Positions 40,608-54,779 of a DNA stretch of 64,000 nt are shown here, in pieces. Below the pieces are notes generated by a model. It did not search any database and was not told the DNA's origin. It saw nothing but the letters and a program-made list of their open reading frames with translations. The DNA is from Gonapodya sp. JEL0774. Taxonomy: Eukaryota > Monoblepharomycota > Monoblepharidomycetes > Monoblepharidales > Gonapodyaceae. Numbering within the stretch: the first letter of the stretch is position 1; each line of letters starts with the position of its first letter. The stretch spans positions 124,001 to 188,000 of the forward strand of contig JADIIX010000013.1 of NCBI GenBank assembly GCA_027604505.1. The letters are read 5' to 3'. Made by a program: the position numbers and the translations under genes.

Positions 40608-43600
40608 ATGGCGGCTCCGCCTCGCGTGGAATCCCCCCGTGTGCGTCCTTCAATTCAAATATCATTATCAGGTTTACCTCGCGGACTAAGTCTCTATCAC
40701 ATATTCAGCCCCAACCTCCACCTGTACCGGCGTCCCGCTGGAATCCTCCGGCTTTCGATTTATTACCTCTTCTCTCCACTTCGCCGAGTGTTGCCGGCTC
40801 GCACCTCTCCGCGTTTGAAGCACTCAGGGAGCGGTTCCTTTCCGCACCACCACCGTCCACCGCGCAATCTGGAGCGGACTTTCTTCCTCCTCTTCCTCGG
40901 CGTGACAACTTTGATGCCCATTTAGAGGGACTGCGCTCCCCCGCGCTGGTGGCATCTGCAGCGTCAAATGCGGGTGGGAATGGAATTCACGGCAAGAAAG
41001 GGCAGGAAGGATTCAGAACGGCTCTTGTTGGAATTGTGATGTGAGAATAATGTTTTGTGTACTCGCTTTTCTATTTGGCGCTTATTTCAGAGACTCTCAG
41101 TCATGCAAATGAGTCCTCGGACTTCGGTGACACTGCATTTGACCCGGTTGCACACGTCGAGCGAACGATAGGGAGATCGGTAACGGACGGTGAGAGAGAA
41201 ACAGTGGTGAGTGTGGCCAAGAAGCCTGCGGAAAGGGAATAACTGGATGTTATAAGAATAAGATATCAGCAGAAGTGAGACACAAGATAGATCGGTGGCT
41301 CAGGAGATTGCTGGTACAAATTTAACTTCGTGTTCGGCGGATAGTGCTTTTAGAATGCGCGAATCTGAATGTGCATGTACACTGGGTTACTTGATTGGGG
41401 AACTGTGCTCTAACCTTTACCCTTATTCCCAACAAACAGCAGAGGTACCACTACTACATTGCAAATGGAGTAGACACTGGTCGTGTCGCACGCATGGACG
41501 AACGCTGGTTTCATAACGTTGTGCGCCTGCTCCCAGAGAAGTTGCGTCGTGATTTGTCGGAAAGAGCTGGTGAACAAGGGGGGAATAGCTTGATGGAGAG
41601 CCTGGAAGAGGAAATGAGAGAGGATTATATGACAAGTGTCAAAAAGGCAATCGGTGGGTACAAAATCGGAAGGATTTGCTTCTCAACGAAAATCACTCAC
41701 ATCCCTTTCTTGCCTGATCTAAAGTCGACTTTGTTTTAAAGGATCCTCGAGACCTCCCCATTACGGTATCTTCCCATCCCTCTTTTGTTACGTTACCGTC
41801 TACTCCTGGGTGGCGGGCACATTTTCTTCGTGTTCGAGTAGAAATTCTATATAATTTGGTCCTTGTCCAACCCGTTGTAGCTGGTATTCTCGAGCTCGGT
41901 GCACAGTATTCAAGTACCCGGGTTATAGATGTGGATCAGCTAGGGGTGCAAGATGGGTTGGACTTGAAAGCGTGGAAGGGAGGAGCGTTGCAAGGGATGG
42001 AGAGAGCGCACGAGAAGATCATGTCGACGTGAGCAATCACGGTTTTTTTCCATTTGAGGGAATCACTATTGTTTTGCTGACTGACGAATGACTGCCATTC
42101 AGGTGGTATCATTCACTCATTAACCTCTTTTCCGTACAGTCATCCTGGCGTTCCCTCTCTCCGGACCGCATCGACCCCTTCTTCAATCTCGTGTCTTACA
42201 TTCTGCGAGACCAGCTTCGAAATTGCGTGCGCACTTCTGCAAGGGCGTTAATTGATCTGTTCAAATCCCGGGTTGGCTCTGGAAGATCAGTGCCAGCTCC
42301 TCCGAAGTTCAGTGTGCGAGTCGTTATTAATGCCGCGGGACCGAGTTTCGATCCCAACCTCGACGACTTACGAACTACAATGTTGAGCCTCTACGACACG
42401 GTCTTGGTGTCGTTGGACCGCATCCCGCGGCCGGAACATCACGTTCTTCCATCGAAGTACCCCGATGAACGTTACGTGTTGACAGAGTTCGTTTCGACTT
42501 TCACTAGTGAAGTTACCACCGCCCGAGACGAACTTGCAGCTGCCGTCAATGGACTGGTGGAGGAGGTAAAAGGTTATGTTTCAGTGTTTTCGAAGTACAG
42601 CCGGCTGTGGGATGGAACTGCAGAGAGGGAAGTCAACGAATTCCTAAAAGAGGACAAAGAGTTGGGCACCGTCATGCAGGTGCTTATTTTTCTCGCGTTG
42701 CCGCGCATAAGCGATTGTTTCATCCCTTTTGTACTAGGAAATTGTACGTCTGCGACACATGGCGGCGATGGATATCGCTTGCGGATTTCCCCACAGTGTA
42801 CATTTTGACATGGTTGTCCTCGACTGTCAGAGCGCAGTGGCAGATCTCGCTGAGAGAGCGGACAAACTTGCTGACCGCGTTATGGCAACTTTCTTGGACC
42901 AGAATCGCAAACTCAATGACGCGTAAGTCATTTCAAGGTGTTGTTTGCTGTTGAGTTGGATGAAGATTGTCCCGACGAAATTTGTGCATGGCATAGCCTG
43001 TCTAAGAAGTACCAGGATGTTGTGGAAAAGTTGGTGAAGTCGCCAGCCAATGTCGAGGAGATGGTAGATCTCCAAAAATTTGCGGAAACAATGAAGAGTA
43101 CGACTCTGAAAGTGCTGGAAGAGGAAATTGAAGAAGCGAAAAAGAGGTTGGCCCATTGAGTCCACTTTCCATTTAATGAATTACGAACGCGTTCTATCGG
43201 TAGGCTCAACTTCACGCTAACTCATACGGATCTGCCGAAAGAAGAGTTTGAGATGAACAATACTCTCTTTTCTTGGCCGTCGAAGTTACCTTCTGCCTTT
43301 GCCGAATGTGAACAGCTTATTACTCGTGCTCGAGCTGCAAACAACGACGAACTCAAGGCGCGTGGTGATCGCATCCAACAAGAAATAGAGAGTTATGCCA
43401 AGCAAGTCGAGGAGTACTCGCAGCTAGGAGATTATGCTGAGATCGGCAAGTATCTAAAGCAAGCTCAGAAACTGCAGTCACGACTAGAATCTGCTTCCGA
43501 GAGAATGCAGGCGTTCAATAAGGAAGAGAGGCTTTTTGGCTGGGAGATGACACCCTTTCCAGTATTGGATGTCGTTATAACAAAGTTGGAACCATTTCTC

Positions 43601-46600
43601 GCGCTCTATCAAACTTCAGTGGAATTCCAAAAAAGCTGGAATTTATGGATGAATGGACCTTTTCTCAAGTTGGATCCTGAAATAGTGGAAACTGAGGTCG
43701 GAAACATGTTCCGGGGAATGTGAGGATCCCTCGCATTGTCTGATCTCTAGAATTCTAATATGCCATCTGGATATCTACAGTTATAAGCTTTGTGCGGGCT
43801 TTAGCGCAGATCCAAAGCCTCTTGAGCTCGCACAAATCACCAAAGAGCAAATTGAAGCATTCAAAGTCAACTTGCCGTTAGTGGCCGTGATATGTAATCC
43901 GGGCATGCGTCCTCGTCACTGGGATCAAATTTCGGAGATAGTCAGGTTTGATTTCCATCCAGATGAGAGCACGAGCTTGTCCATGGTTCTAGATAAGAAT
44001 CTCACAGCGTACATGGACCAGCTGGAGTCAGTAGGAGCAACTGCATCGAAGGAGTTCTCTTTTGAGAAGGCATTGAAAAAGATGCGCGAAGATTGGCAGG
44101 CTATCGAGCTTAGCTTGATTGACTACAGGGACACTGGCACCCAGATACTTTCGGCTGTGGATGAGGTCCAGAGCATGTTTGACGATCACATCGTCAAAAC
44201 TCAAGCAATGAGGGTGAGTAGTGCCGAAGAGGGAAGCTGAAGTCCAATCTCTTAAGTTTATTTTCTCCAGAGTTCCCCTTTTATCAAAGCTTTTGAAACG
44301 GAGACTCGTGGATGGGAGGCCAAGCTCATCAGGATGCAGGAAACTCTGGACGAGTGGCTGAAAGTTCAAGCGACGTGGCTGTACTTGGAGCCGATTTTTG
44401 GGTCGGAGGACATTATGCGCCAAATGCCCAACGAAGGTCGGAAATTCCAAGCAGTGAACAAAACATGGCGCGAAGTAATGCAGCATGCCAGTAGAGACCG
44501 ACACGCTACTGAAGTCTTGGACCTGTCCGGTCTTCTCGAGCGACTTCGCCAAGCAAACGAAGATTTAGAATTGGTTCAGAAGGGCCTGAATCAATATCTC
44601 GAGGTCAAGAGACTCTTCTTCCCGAGATTCTTTTTCCTGTCCAACGATGAGATGCTCGAGATATTATCCGAGACAAGGGATCCACTACGGGTGCAGCCGC
44701 ACCTCAAGAAATGCTTTGAGGGAATCTCAAGTCTCCACTTCGAAACGAATGGCGACATAAAGGGCATGTATAGTGCTTCAAAAGAAGTATGTGTCTGTTG
44801 TCTCTTCCGCTGCTCGAAATTTGATCCCAATCAAACCCCGCTCCGATAGTTCGTAAAATTTGTGACGCCAATATCTACATCCGAAGCTGCTGGGCAGGTG
44901 GAAAAATGGCTTCTTGATGTTGAGAAGGTAATGCTTGCAAGCATGCGGGACGTCACGAAAGAGAGTTACGACGCATACAAAGAGTTCCCGAGGGAAAAGT
45001 GGGTACTTAACTGGCCTGGACAAGTAGTTCTGACGGTAAGTCAGATCTACTGGACCGGAGAGGTTGAGCTCGTCCTAGTGGACGGCCATACTGGAGGACT
45101 CAAAAAGTTCAGCCAGCAAGGACAGGAACGACTTGCTAAGATTGTCGAGCTGGTTCGTGGAAATCTTACCAAGCTTGCGCGAGCGACTCTAGAAGCTTTG
45201 GTAGTCGTGAGTCATACTTTATCATTTCAGAATACTAGGACCTTTCTAAACCAGCCGGTTCTGATCTTAGATCGATGTCCACGCTCGAGATGTTGTGTCC
45301 CGGATGGACGAGATGAACGTCCACAGCATTAATGAATTCGGGTGGCTCAGCCAGATGCGCTATTACTATGACACCGACCAGGGAGTGCTCGTAAAAATGA
45401 TCAATTCCGTACAAAAGTACGGATATGAGTATCTGGGCAATACCTCGAGGCTCGTCATAACTCCATTGACTGACCGATGCTTTCGGACACTACTGGGAGC
45501 CCTTCAACTGAACCTTGGCGGAGCACCGGAAGGTCCTGCTGGCACTGGCAAGACAGAATCGGTCAAAGACTTAGCAAAGGCTTTGGCAATGTTTTGTGTT
45601 GTGTTCAACTGCTCTGATGGGTTAGATTATTTGGCTATGGGGAAGGTACAGTTCATGGGTGCTGTCGAAGTACAATTCCCACTGACTGCTGATATTCACG
45701 TGCCCCTATTTCGTTTCAGTTTTTCAAAGGACTGGCAGCCGCGGGTGCATGGGTGAGCTTCCAGTCGGGTTTTAAGAACAAGTGTCACAATTGTTATCCA
45801 GCCAATTTTTTAAAGGCGTGCTTTGACGAGTTTAATCGAATAGATTTGGAGGTGCTGTCAGTGGTGGCCCAGCAAATTCTCACGATTCAACGTGCCAAGG
45901 CTGCAAGAGCGGAGTCGTTTTTTTTCGAAGGAACTACGCTGAATCTGAACATGAACGCTAACTCCTTCATCACCATGAATCCTGGGTATGCTGGGCGTAG
46001 TGAACTCCCAGATAACTTAAAGTCCCTGTTTCGACCCGTGGCAATGATGGTATGTTTGACGATGTTCTCATTCGTGTTTCGAAAAACCAATGGACATCTA
46101 ATCAACTATGTAGGTTCCTGACTATGGGTTGATTGCTGAGATATCCTTGTATTCTTTTGGTTTCGTTCAAGCCCGTGATTTGGCTCAAAAGATTGTTGCC
46201 ACTTATCGGTGAGTGGGATGTCTCTTCTGCGGCTCCCCAGAGCGATCCGTTCACCTATGTCGACTCTCCTTATTCAGACTCTGTTCGGAGCAGTTATCGT
46301 CACAGGGTACGTTCAAATACTACATTCCGGCCAGAGAAATGCTCACTTTATGTTTCATCCTGCCTTTTAAGATCACTACGACTATGGGATGCGAGCAGTT
46401 AAAAGTGTCCTAAATGCTGCAGGGGCACTGAAGCTCAAATATCCGACTGAGGAAGAAAATGTGTTGATTCTTCGGTCCATTATCGATGTCAACCTTGCTA
46501 AGTTTCTGGCACACGATATCCCATTGTTCAAAGGGATAACTTCAGATTTATTTCCTGGAATTCAGCTCCCCGTTCCAGACTACGATATTCTAACGAAATC

Positions 46601-49600
46601 CATTTCCGCAACTTGTCAGAAACTGAACCTTCAAATGGTGCCACCATTCCTTGAAAAGGTATTGCAGGTCTATGAGATGATGATGGTACGACATGGGTTT
46701 ATGGTAGTTGGTGAATGCTACAGCGGGAAGACAGCAGCCCTCAATGTACTTCAATCTGCATTGACAGAGATTGCCAAAGTCAATCAAGGAGAGCCGAAGG
46801 TCATTTCGGCCGCTATTAATCCGAAATCCATTACTATGGGCCAATTGTACGGATGCTTTGATCCCGTTTCGCACGAATGGAGTGACGGAGTCCTCGCAGA
46901 TGGCTTCCGCAATTTCGCGTCAGCGCAAACACCTGACCGGAAGTGGCTTATTTTCGATGGTCCAGTTGATGCGGTGTGGATTGAAAATATGAACACGGTT
47001 CTTGGTAGGTTGTGTGTTTCGGCATTTATCAGACACACTCTCACTGCTTTTGGTATTGCCAGATGACAACAAGAAGCTGTGCCTGACATCAGGTGAAATA
47101 ATACAAATGTCGTCTGTTATGAGCCTCATCTTTGAAGTCCGTGACCTATCTCAAGCGTCTCCCGCTACTGTGAGTCGCTGTGGTATGATATATATGGAGC
47201 CCTCCCGCATCGGATGGCGACCACACGTCGTGTCGTGGTTGAATCGAGATTCATTCGATGACGATTTGCGCCAGAAACTAACGGGGCTATTTGAGTGGCT
47301 CGTTGACCCTTGTCTGCAATTTCTGAGGACCAATTGCACGGAATATGTGGAGACTCAAGATATTCACCTTGTTACTTCCCTTTGTCGGATTCTCGAAAGT
47401 CTCTACGATGATATTTCAAAGGAAAGCGGGAAGAATGTAGACCTCACTTCCATGAGAACTCTGCAGGGAATGTTTTTGTTGTCGCTCATATGGTCGATTG
47501 GCGCCACAACCAACGATGTTGGTCGGAGCAAGATGGACACTTTTATTCGGACGGCAGTCGCTGGCACCAATTCTGTTTGTCCGCTCCCGAAAGATTTCAA
47601 GTTTGAGGTACCGCCTCCCGAAAACGGTTTGGTGTTCGATTACGTTTTCGATGGTGGCGTCTGGCGCTCTTGGTTGGATACACTTCCAGGAGAATACAAC
47701 ATTCCCCCAAAAGCCAAATACAATCAAATATTAGTCCCGACTATCGATACAGCCAGATATTCCTTCTTGCTCCGTCTGTTGGCGAAACACAACATGGAAG
47801 TACTGTTTGTTGGCCCAACTGGAACAGGAAAAACCATGTACATTCAAGATACCCTGGTGACAATGCCACGCGACCGTTTCAGTGCGTTTTTCATGGCGTT
47901 TTCCGCCCAAACGTCCGCCATGCAAACACAAGGCTTCATCGAATCGAAGCTTGATAAGCGAAGAAAAGGTGTTATCGGTCCCCCTATGGGCAAACGCACA
48001 ATATTTTTTGTGGACGATCTGAACATGCCGATGAAAGAGAAGTATGGCGCTCAACCACCAATAGAAATCATTAGACAGTGGATGGACTACAGTGGATGGT
48101 ACAACACTGCGGATTCTAACAATTGGCTAGAACTTGTCGATATTCAATTCGTTTGCGCGATGGGTCCTCCAGGAGGAGGCAGGAATGCGATTACTTCTCG
48201 TTTAATGAGACATTTTAATATCCTTTCGCACACCACGTTCGACGACACAACGATTGCTCGCATTTTTTCTCGGATCCTGGATTGGCACTTAACCACCAAG
48301 AATTTTGATTCAAAAGTTGCTGGTCTCACTCACAACATCGTAGAAGCTACGCGAGACATTTATTGCGCCGCTACCGCCACATTGCTGTGAGCTTATTTTG
48401 GGTTTTCTCTTGAAACAACAGCTAATCCCATTTTGATCCAGTCCAACCCCCACAAAATCGCATTACACCTTCAATTTGCGTGACTATGCTAGGGTAATAC
48501 AAGGGATCTTGCTTGGTTCTCCAGATTCAATCAAGGATCCCTCCAAAATGATCCGCTTGTGGTTGCATGAAGTTTATCGTGTGTTTTACGATCGCTTAGT
48601 TGCTGACGAGGACAGGTCGTGGCTTTATGACTTCTCAAGGAAAACAATCGAGGATCGCTTTAAAGTTCAATTCAATCAAGTTTTTGTGAATTACGACAGC
48701 AACAAGGATGGCAAAGTCGAGGACTCGGACCTTCGAGCCCTTGTTTATGGAACATTCATACCCAACAAAGAATCCAAGAAGATTTATGATGAGATATCAA
48801 ATCTCGATGAACTTACCAATACTATAGATAAAAGTTTGGCTGATTTTAATGCCACCAGCAAAAAGCCCATGGACTTGGTCACCTTTAGGTTCGCAGTGGA
48901 GCACTTGGCCAGAGTCTCTCGAGTTTTCCTACAGCCTCAAGGCAACATTATGCTTGTTGGAGTTGGAGGCAGTGGCAGACAGAGTTTAACTCGCCTTGCA
49001 GCGTACGTTGCAGATTTTGACCTGTTCCAGATCGAAATTTCCAAGAACTACAATATGCAGATGTGGCGGGACGATCTGAAAAAGGTTTTTCGAAAAGCCG
49101 GAGTGGACCTGAAACCAACTGTCTTCCTGTTGTCAGATACGCAGATCCAGGAGGAGGGATTCTTGGAAGATATCAACAATATTCTAAACTCAGGGGAGGT
49201 TCCTAGTCTCTATGCGACAGACGAAAAGACAGAAATTTTGGAGTTGATGCGCAATGACTCGAAGAATGCCAGCGGAGAACAAGAATTGACACCGACAATC
49301 CTCTTTTCCTTTTTCATCGATAGATGCCGAGAAAACCTGCACATTGTATTATGCATGAGTCCCGTTGGAGACGCATTCCGGAACCGGCTCCGAAAGTTTC
49401 CCTCTCTCGTGAACTGCTGTACCATTGATTGGTTTACTGCATGGCCCCAAGACGCTTTGGAGATGGTTGCTTCCAAGTTTCTTGCCGAAGTAGATATTTC
49501 CGATGAGATGCGACCGCAGGTTCTGGAAATGTGCAAGTACTTCCACGAGAGTACCACTATTCAGTCCAAGCGTTTCCTAGAGAACTTGCGAAGGCACAAT

Positions 49601-52600
49601 TACGTAACACCCACATCGTATTTGGAAATGATTCGTACATTCAAATCCCTATTGGGTGTACAGCGCGCGGTGGTAGAAAAAATCAAGTTCCGATACACAA
49701 ATGGACTCGAAAAGCTCAATTTTGCACAAGAGGCGGTGTCCAAAATGCAAGTGGATCTGACTAACTTGCAGCCGGAATTGGTCAAAACCAAGGAGGAAGT
49801 CAATCAGATCCTGGTCCAAGTAGAGAGGGAGTCGAAAGACGTTGCTGAAGTGAAGAAAGTCGCACAAGCTGATGAAGAGATAGCGAGTAAGAAAGCAGCA
49901 GACGTCAAGACAATCAAAGATGAGTGTGAGGGAGACTTGGCGCTCGCTATTCCGGCGCTTGAGGCGGCTATGAATGCTCTAGACACCTTGAAACCAGCCG
50001 ATATCACCGTCATCAAGTCAATGAAGAGCCCACCACCTGGAGTCAAACTCGTGATGGAGGCAATTTGCATCCTAAAAGACGTTAAACCTGCTAAAATTGC
50101 GGATCCCGGTGGCTCGGGGAAGAAAATCGATGACTATTGGGGACCGGCCAAGGTCCTGTTGACTGACATGAAGTTTCTCGATACCTTGAAAGCATTTGAC
50201 AAGGACAACATTCCTGTACCAATCATGAAGATTATTCGTACCAAGTATCAGCCTAACCCCGAGTTTGATCCTGAAAAGATTAAGAACGCCTCATCAGCAG
50301 CTGAGGGGCTGTGCCGTTGGGTTCTTGCAATGGAAGTTTACGACCGTATTGCGAAAGTTGTCGCCCCGAAAAAGGAGGCGCTTGCAAAAGCTGAGGAAGA
50401 GTTGGGTGTGACAATGCAAGGCTTAAACGAGAAACGCGCGGCATTAAAGGCTGTGGAAGATAGAGTCGCGGCTCTCGAAGCAAAGTTCCAGGCGATGAAA
50501 GCGAAAAAGGAAGCTTTGGAAAATCAGGTTGACTCGGTTTCTAAACAACTTATTCGCGCTGAAAAGCTCATTGGGAGCTTGGGCGACGAACGGGAGAGGT
50601 GGACCGAGTGCGCGAAGCAAATGGACGAAAAGTTAAAATCTATCACTGGTGATGTGCTCATTGCTTCGGGTATCGTTGCCTATATGGGCCCGTTCACCAA
50701 GGCGTACAGAGACGGTGCAGTTGCGGAATGGACCCAACTGTCCAGATCTAAGAATATTCCATGTTCAGATAACGTGTGCTTGACAAACGTTCTTGGTGAT
50801 CCGATCAAAATCCGTAGCTGGACATTAGCTGGATTGCCGAACGATGCTTTTTCTATTGACAATGGTGTAATAGTTTCGAATTCAAGGCGATGGCCTCTCA
50901 TGATCGACCCACAAGGCCAAGCGAATCGATGGATTAAGAATATGGAAAAGCAGAGGCAAATTCAGGTTATCAAGCTCACAGACTCTGACTACCTAAGGAC
51001 ACTAGAGAACGCACTCCAGTTTGGAAACACAGTCTTGCTGGAGAACGTCGGCCAGGAACTGGATCCAGTTTTGGAGCCTTTACTACTCAAGCAAATCTTC
51101 AAGCAAGGGGGAGTTAACTGTATCAAACTTGGAGACGCTGTTGTTGAATATTCGCCGGAGTTCCGCTTTTACATCACAACCAAATTGCGGAATCCGCACT
51201 ACCTACCGGAGCTTTCTACAAAGGTCACTTTGCTCAATTTCATGATCACTCCTGAGGGTCTCGAAGATCAGCTCCTCGGGATTGTCATTGCGAAGGAAAG
51301 GCCTGAACTTGAGGAGGTAAAGAATCAACTTCTGTTGCAATCAGCAGACAATAAACGACAACTTCAAGAGATTGAGGACAAAATTTTGGAGGTTTTGTCG
51401 TCTTCCGAAGGAAATATATTGGAAGACGAAACTGCAATCCAGATACTTTCCTCATCGAAAGTCCTGGCTAAAACCATAAACGAAAAACAAGCTACCGCCG
51501 AGAAAACTGAAAAGAAAATTGACGAGATCCGAATTGGATACAAGCCAATAGCCTTCCATTCCGCCATTATGTTCTTTTGTATTGCGGACCTTGCCGCCAT
51601 AGAACCGATGTATCAGTACTCTTTGAGCTGGTACATCAATCTGTTCATCACATCTATACTAAATAGCCAGAAATCACAGGATCTGATTGTTCGATTGGAC
51701 AACCTGAAAACTCATTTTACGGAATCTCTATATCGCAATGTGTGTCGGTCTCTTTTCGAGAAAGATAAACTGGTCTTCTCTTTTGTGCTTACCACCACCA
51801 TAATGCGTGGGGCAGGCCAAGTGGACCCCGAGGAGTTTCAGTTTTTACTTACCGGAGGCATTACGAACCCAAAGCATATGGATCCCAACCCCGATAACAG
51901 CTGGATAACGGAGCGGATGTGGAGTGAAGTCAACAAACTTTCAATGCTCAAGTCATTTGAAGGACTCAGCTCTGATGTGAAAGGAAAGCCAATGGATTGG
52001 CGAGTTCTGTACGATCATTCTGAACCACAAGTTGCCATTTTTCCGGGTAGGCACTCAACCAATCGTTTTTATTCTCAAAATGCGCGCTTATTGCCAAATT
52101 GGATTAACAGGCAAGTGGGAGACGGAAATCAGTCCTTTCCAGCGACTTCTTCTCCTCCGAAGCTTGCGTCCAGACAAATTGACTTCGGCCATCAAAAAAT
52201 TCATCATCAAAACAATGGGCCAGACGTTCGTTGAGCCTCCTCCATTCGACCTCGCATCCTCCTACTCGGATTCGAACTCGTGCATTCCACTCATCTTTCT
52301 TCTTTCTCCTGGTTCTGATCCCATGCCTACTCTTCTAAAATTCGCCGAAGATCGTAAAATGGGAGGAAGCAAACTGCAGACGATATCTTTGGGACAGGGT
52401 CAAGGTCCATTGGCAGCCAAATTGATTGCGCAAGGTATCCAAGACGGATCCTGGATTGTATTACAAAATTGCCATCTAGCTATCAGTTGGATGTCGAGTC
52501 TAGAAAAGATCTGTGAGGATCTTAGCCCCGAAACCACCCACAAGGAATTCAGGATGTTCCTCACGTCATATCCGAGTGACAGGTTTCCCGTGACACTTCT

Positions 52601-54595
52601 TCAAAACGGGGTCAAGATGACGAATGAAAGCCCAGGATTCCTGAAAGCTAATCTGAACAAAAGCTATTTGAGCGACCCCATCTCGGAGAAAAGTTTCTAC
52701 GAGAACAACAGGGACCAGAAGACCTTTGAGAAAATGCTATTCTCTCTTTGCTTTTTTCATGCAGTTGTGCAAGAACGAAAAAAGTATGGTCCGATCGGCT
52801 GGAATATTTCTTATGGTATGACCTTTCGAACTCGAGGCACTTGAGATAATGTTATCACGTATTCCTTCAGAATTTAATGACACGGATCTTCGAATCTCGG
52901 CACGTCAATTACGCAACTTTTTGTCTGAGTACAACGAGGTACCGTTTGAAGCTCTTCAATATCTCACAGGAGAATGCAATGTAAGGGCACATGGCATTTA
53001 TTGGAACGCGCGACATGCATCACCTTGCTCCCCACATACAGTATGGAGGTCGTATTACCGACGACAAAGATCGTCGTCTCGCCACGTCTCTACTGTCCGA
53101 ATACTACAACCCTGATGTGCTGAAAGACCAGCACATGTTCGATCCCAGCGGAACGTATACTATGCCCCAGGATTCCTCACACGGTGGTGTGATACAATAT
53201 TTGCAAGGGTTACCGCTTGAAAGTAGACCAGAGGTGTTTCACTTGCATGATAATGCAGAAATGTATGTCACCGTTGCCGACACTGGGCAGGTATCGCAAA
53301 TGAACTCCATTCGGTCTCTCCAGATCCAAAAATAATCTTGAGACTGAAATGTTTTTGTCTGCCATTCTTACGACGCAGGAACAAGTTGGAGGGGGAGGGC
53401 AGGGCAAGAGCAGAGATCAACTTCTCACAGAGATATCCACGGAGATGCTTCAGAAATTGCCTAGCAACTTTGACGCTGCAAAAGTATCGCAAAAGTACCC
53501 CCTTAGCTACCAAGAGTCTATGAATACGTGAGTAATCGCCATGTCGTTGGCCTATTGACGACTCTTTGCCGATAACGCCATCTGCGGAACACTTCAAACA
53601 AGCGTATTGCTACAGGAGGTTATTCGCTTTAACCGTCTTATCGATATTATCCGTGAATCTCTCAAGAACATTCAAAAGGCAGTGAAAGGGCTTGTTGTCA
53701 TGTCCGCCGAGTTGGATGAAGTTGCTTCGAGCTTCCTTGTTGGCAAGATACCAGCAATGTGGGCCAGCAAGAGCTATCCAAGCATGAAGCCTCTTGGAGG
53801 CTACTACGAAGATTTAATGGCGAGACTGAAATTTTTCAACACGTGGATCGAATCCGGCCAGGTGCGACTGCCGACCGTGTGTGAGAATTCCGGGTTCCCA
53901 CGTCTACTAACAAGTCTCTTATGCACATAAACTCAGCCCATAGTATTTTGGCTTTCAGGATTTTTCTTTACCCAGTCGTTCCTGACGGGAGTTCTGCAAA
54001 ACTACGCCCGAAAATATACAATACCAATCGACCTGCTCGGGTTACAATACCAAGTGCAAAACTCCCGTACTGCAGGGGTTCGGCCTGACGATGGGTGTTA
54101 CATAAATGGTAAGCCACCCTGCAGCAAGAAAGTTGGTCGGCGCTATGCTTATGTCTGTGTTCGGCAGGGCTGTTTTTGGAGGGTGCCCGGTGGGATGGTG
54201 CCATCACGTCAATCGCTGAGTCACACCCAAAGGTTTTGTATGACTCCATGCCTGTAATTTGGCTAAAGCCAGTAAGTTTTGGTTCTTCATCTCGTCGTGT
54301 GCTTGGTTCTCACGGCATACGATGCTCATCAAGGGCGAGAAGAGCTCCTTTGTCACCACGGGCACCTACGATTGCCCAGTTTACAAGACCAGTGCACGAA
54401 GAGGAGTGTTGTCGACCACTGGGTAAGTTTAGAGTAGTTCAGAATGGTATTGCGACTGTCTTGAAGGTATAACTCTTGTTTGGATTCTGCAGGCACAGCA
54501 CGAACTACGTTATGTCAATGCGATTGCCCACAAATGTACGACAGGAGCACTGGATAAATCGTGGCGTTGCAGCCTTACTTGGACTTCCGGAATGA
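40608..54595 (+). CDS. Axonemal inner-arm dynein heavy chain (DNAH3/7/12 group)
   Basis: More than 20 exons spanning 14 kb encode roughly 4,000 residues. The tail begins [11 protein letters not shown] and has [20 protein letters not shown] and [15 protein letters not shown]1 has GPAGTGKTE (45532-45558), AAA2 GECYSGKT (about 46710-46735), AAA3 GPTGTGKT (47812-47835) and AAA4 GVGGSGRQS (about 48960). An EF-hand-like loop, [14 protein letters not shown] (48691-48732), lies between AAA3 and AAA4. The stalk and microtubule-binding domain span about 49660-50600, including [23 protein letters not shown]5/6 and the C-terminal domain follow, ending [13 protein letters not shown]...[14 protein letters not shown]. 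One exon (about 48442-52047) is 3.6 kb. The joins ICRKLC-type at AAA1-AAA2 and the end are clear; the join after exon 2 (near 41040) is not settled because no phase-perfect pair was found. It is an ATP-driven minus-end motor in the flagellar axoneme, so the organism makes a motile flagellum. Confidence 0.95.
48688..48732 (+). other. EF-hand-like Ca-binding loop within the dynein heavy chain
   Basis: The residues [13 protein letters not shown] fit the canonical loop DxNxDGxxxxxD with all oxygen ligands in place. It lies in the AAA3-AAA4 linker. I recall some single-headed axonemal heavy chains (DNAH7 type) annotated with an EF-hand in a similar place. Confidence 0.75.
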
Positions 54596-54779
54596 CTTTC
54601 ATATTATTTTATAATTTCACATTTTGCATATCTCTATTTCTGTCTCCTATCTTTGCATTATCCGAGATGTTCCATTGTTGCACTATTTTGGCGTGTGGTG
54701 AGTCTGGTTCGGCAGCCCGTCCTGCTCAAAAGGGATCCGCCGCATAACGTGCGGTGACGAGTGGTGCACCGACTTCAAT

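Noticed and set aside
49210-49557. Minus-strand frames across the dynein exon
   Set aside because: Shadows of a long, strongly conserved coding exon.
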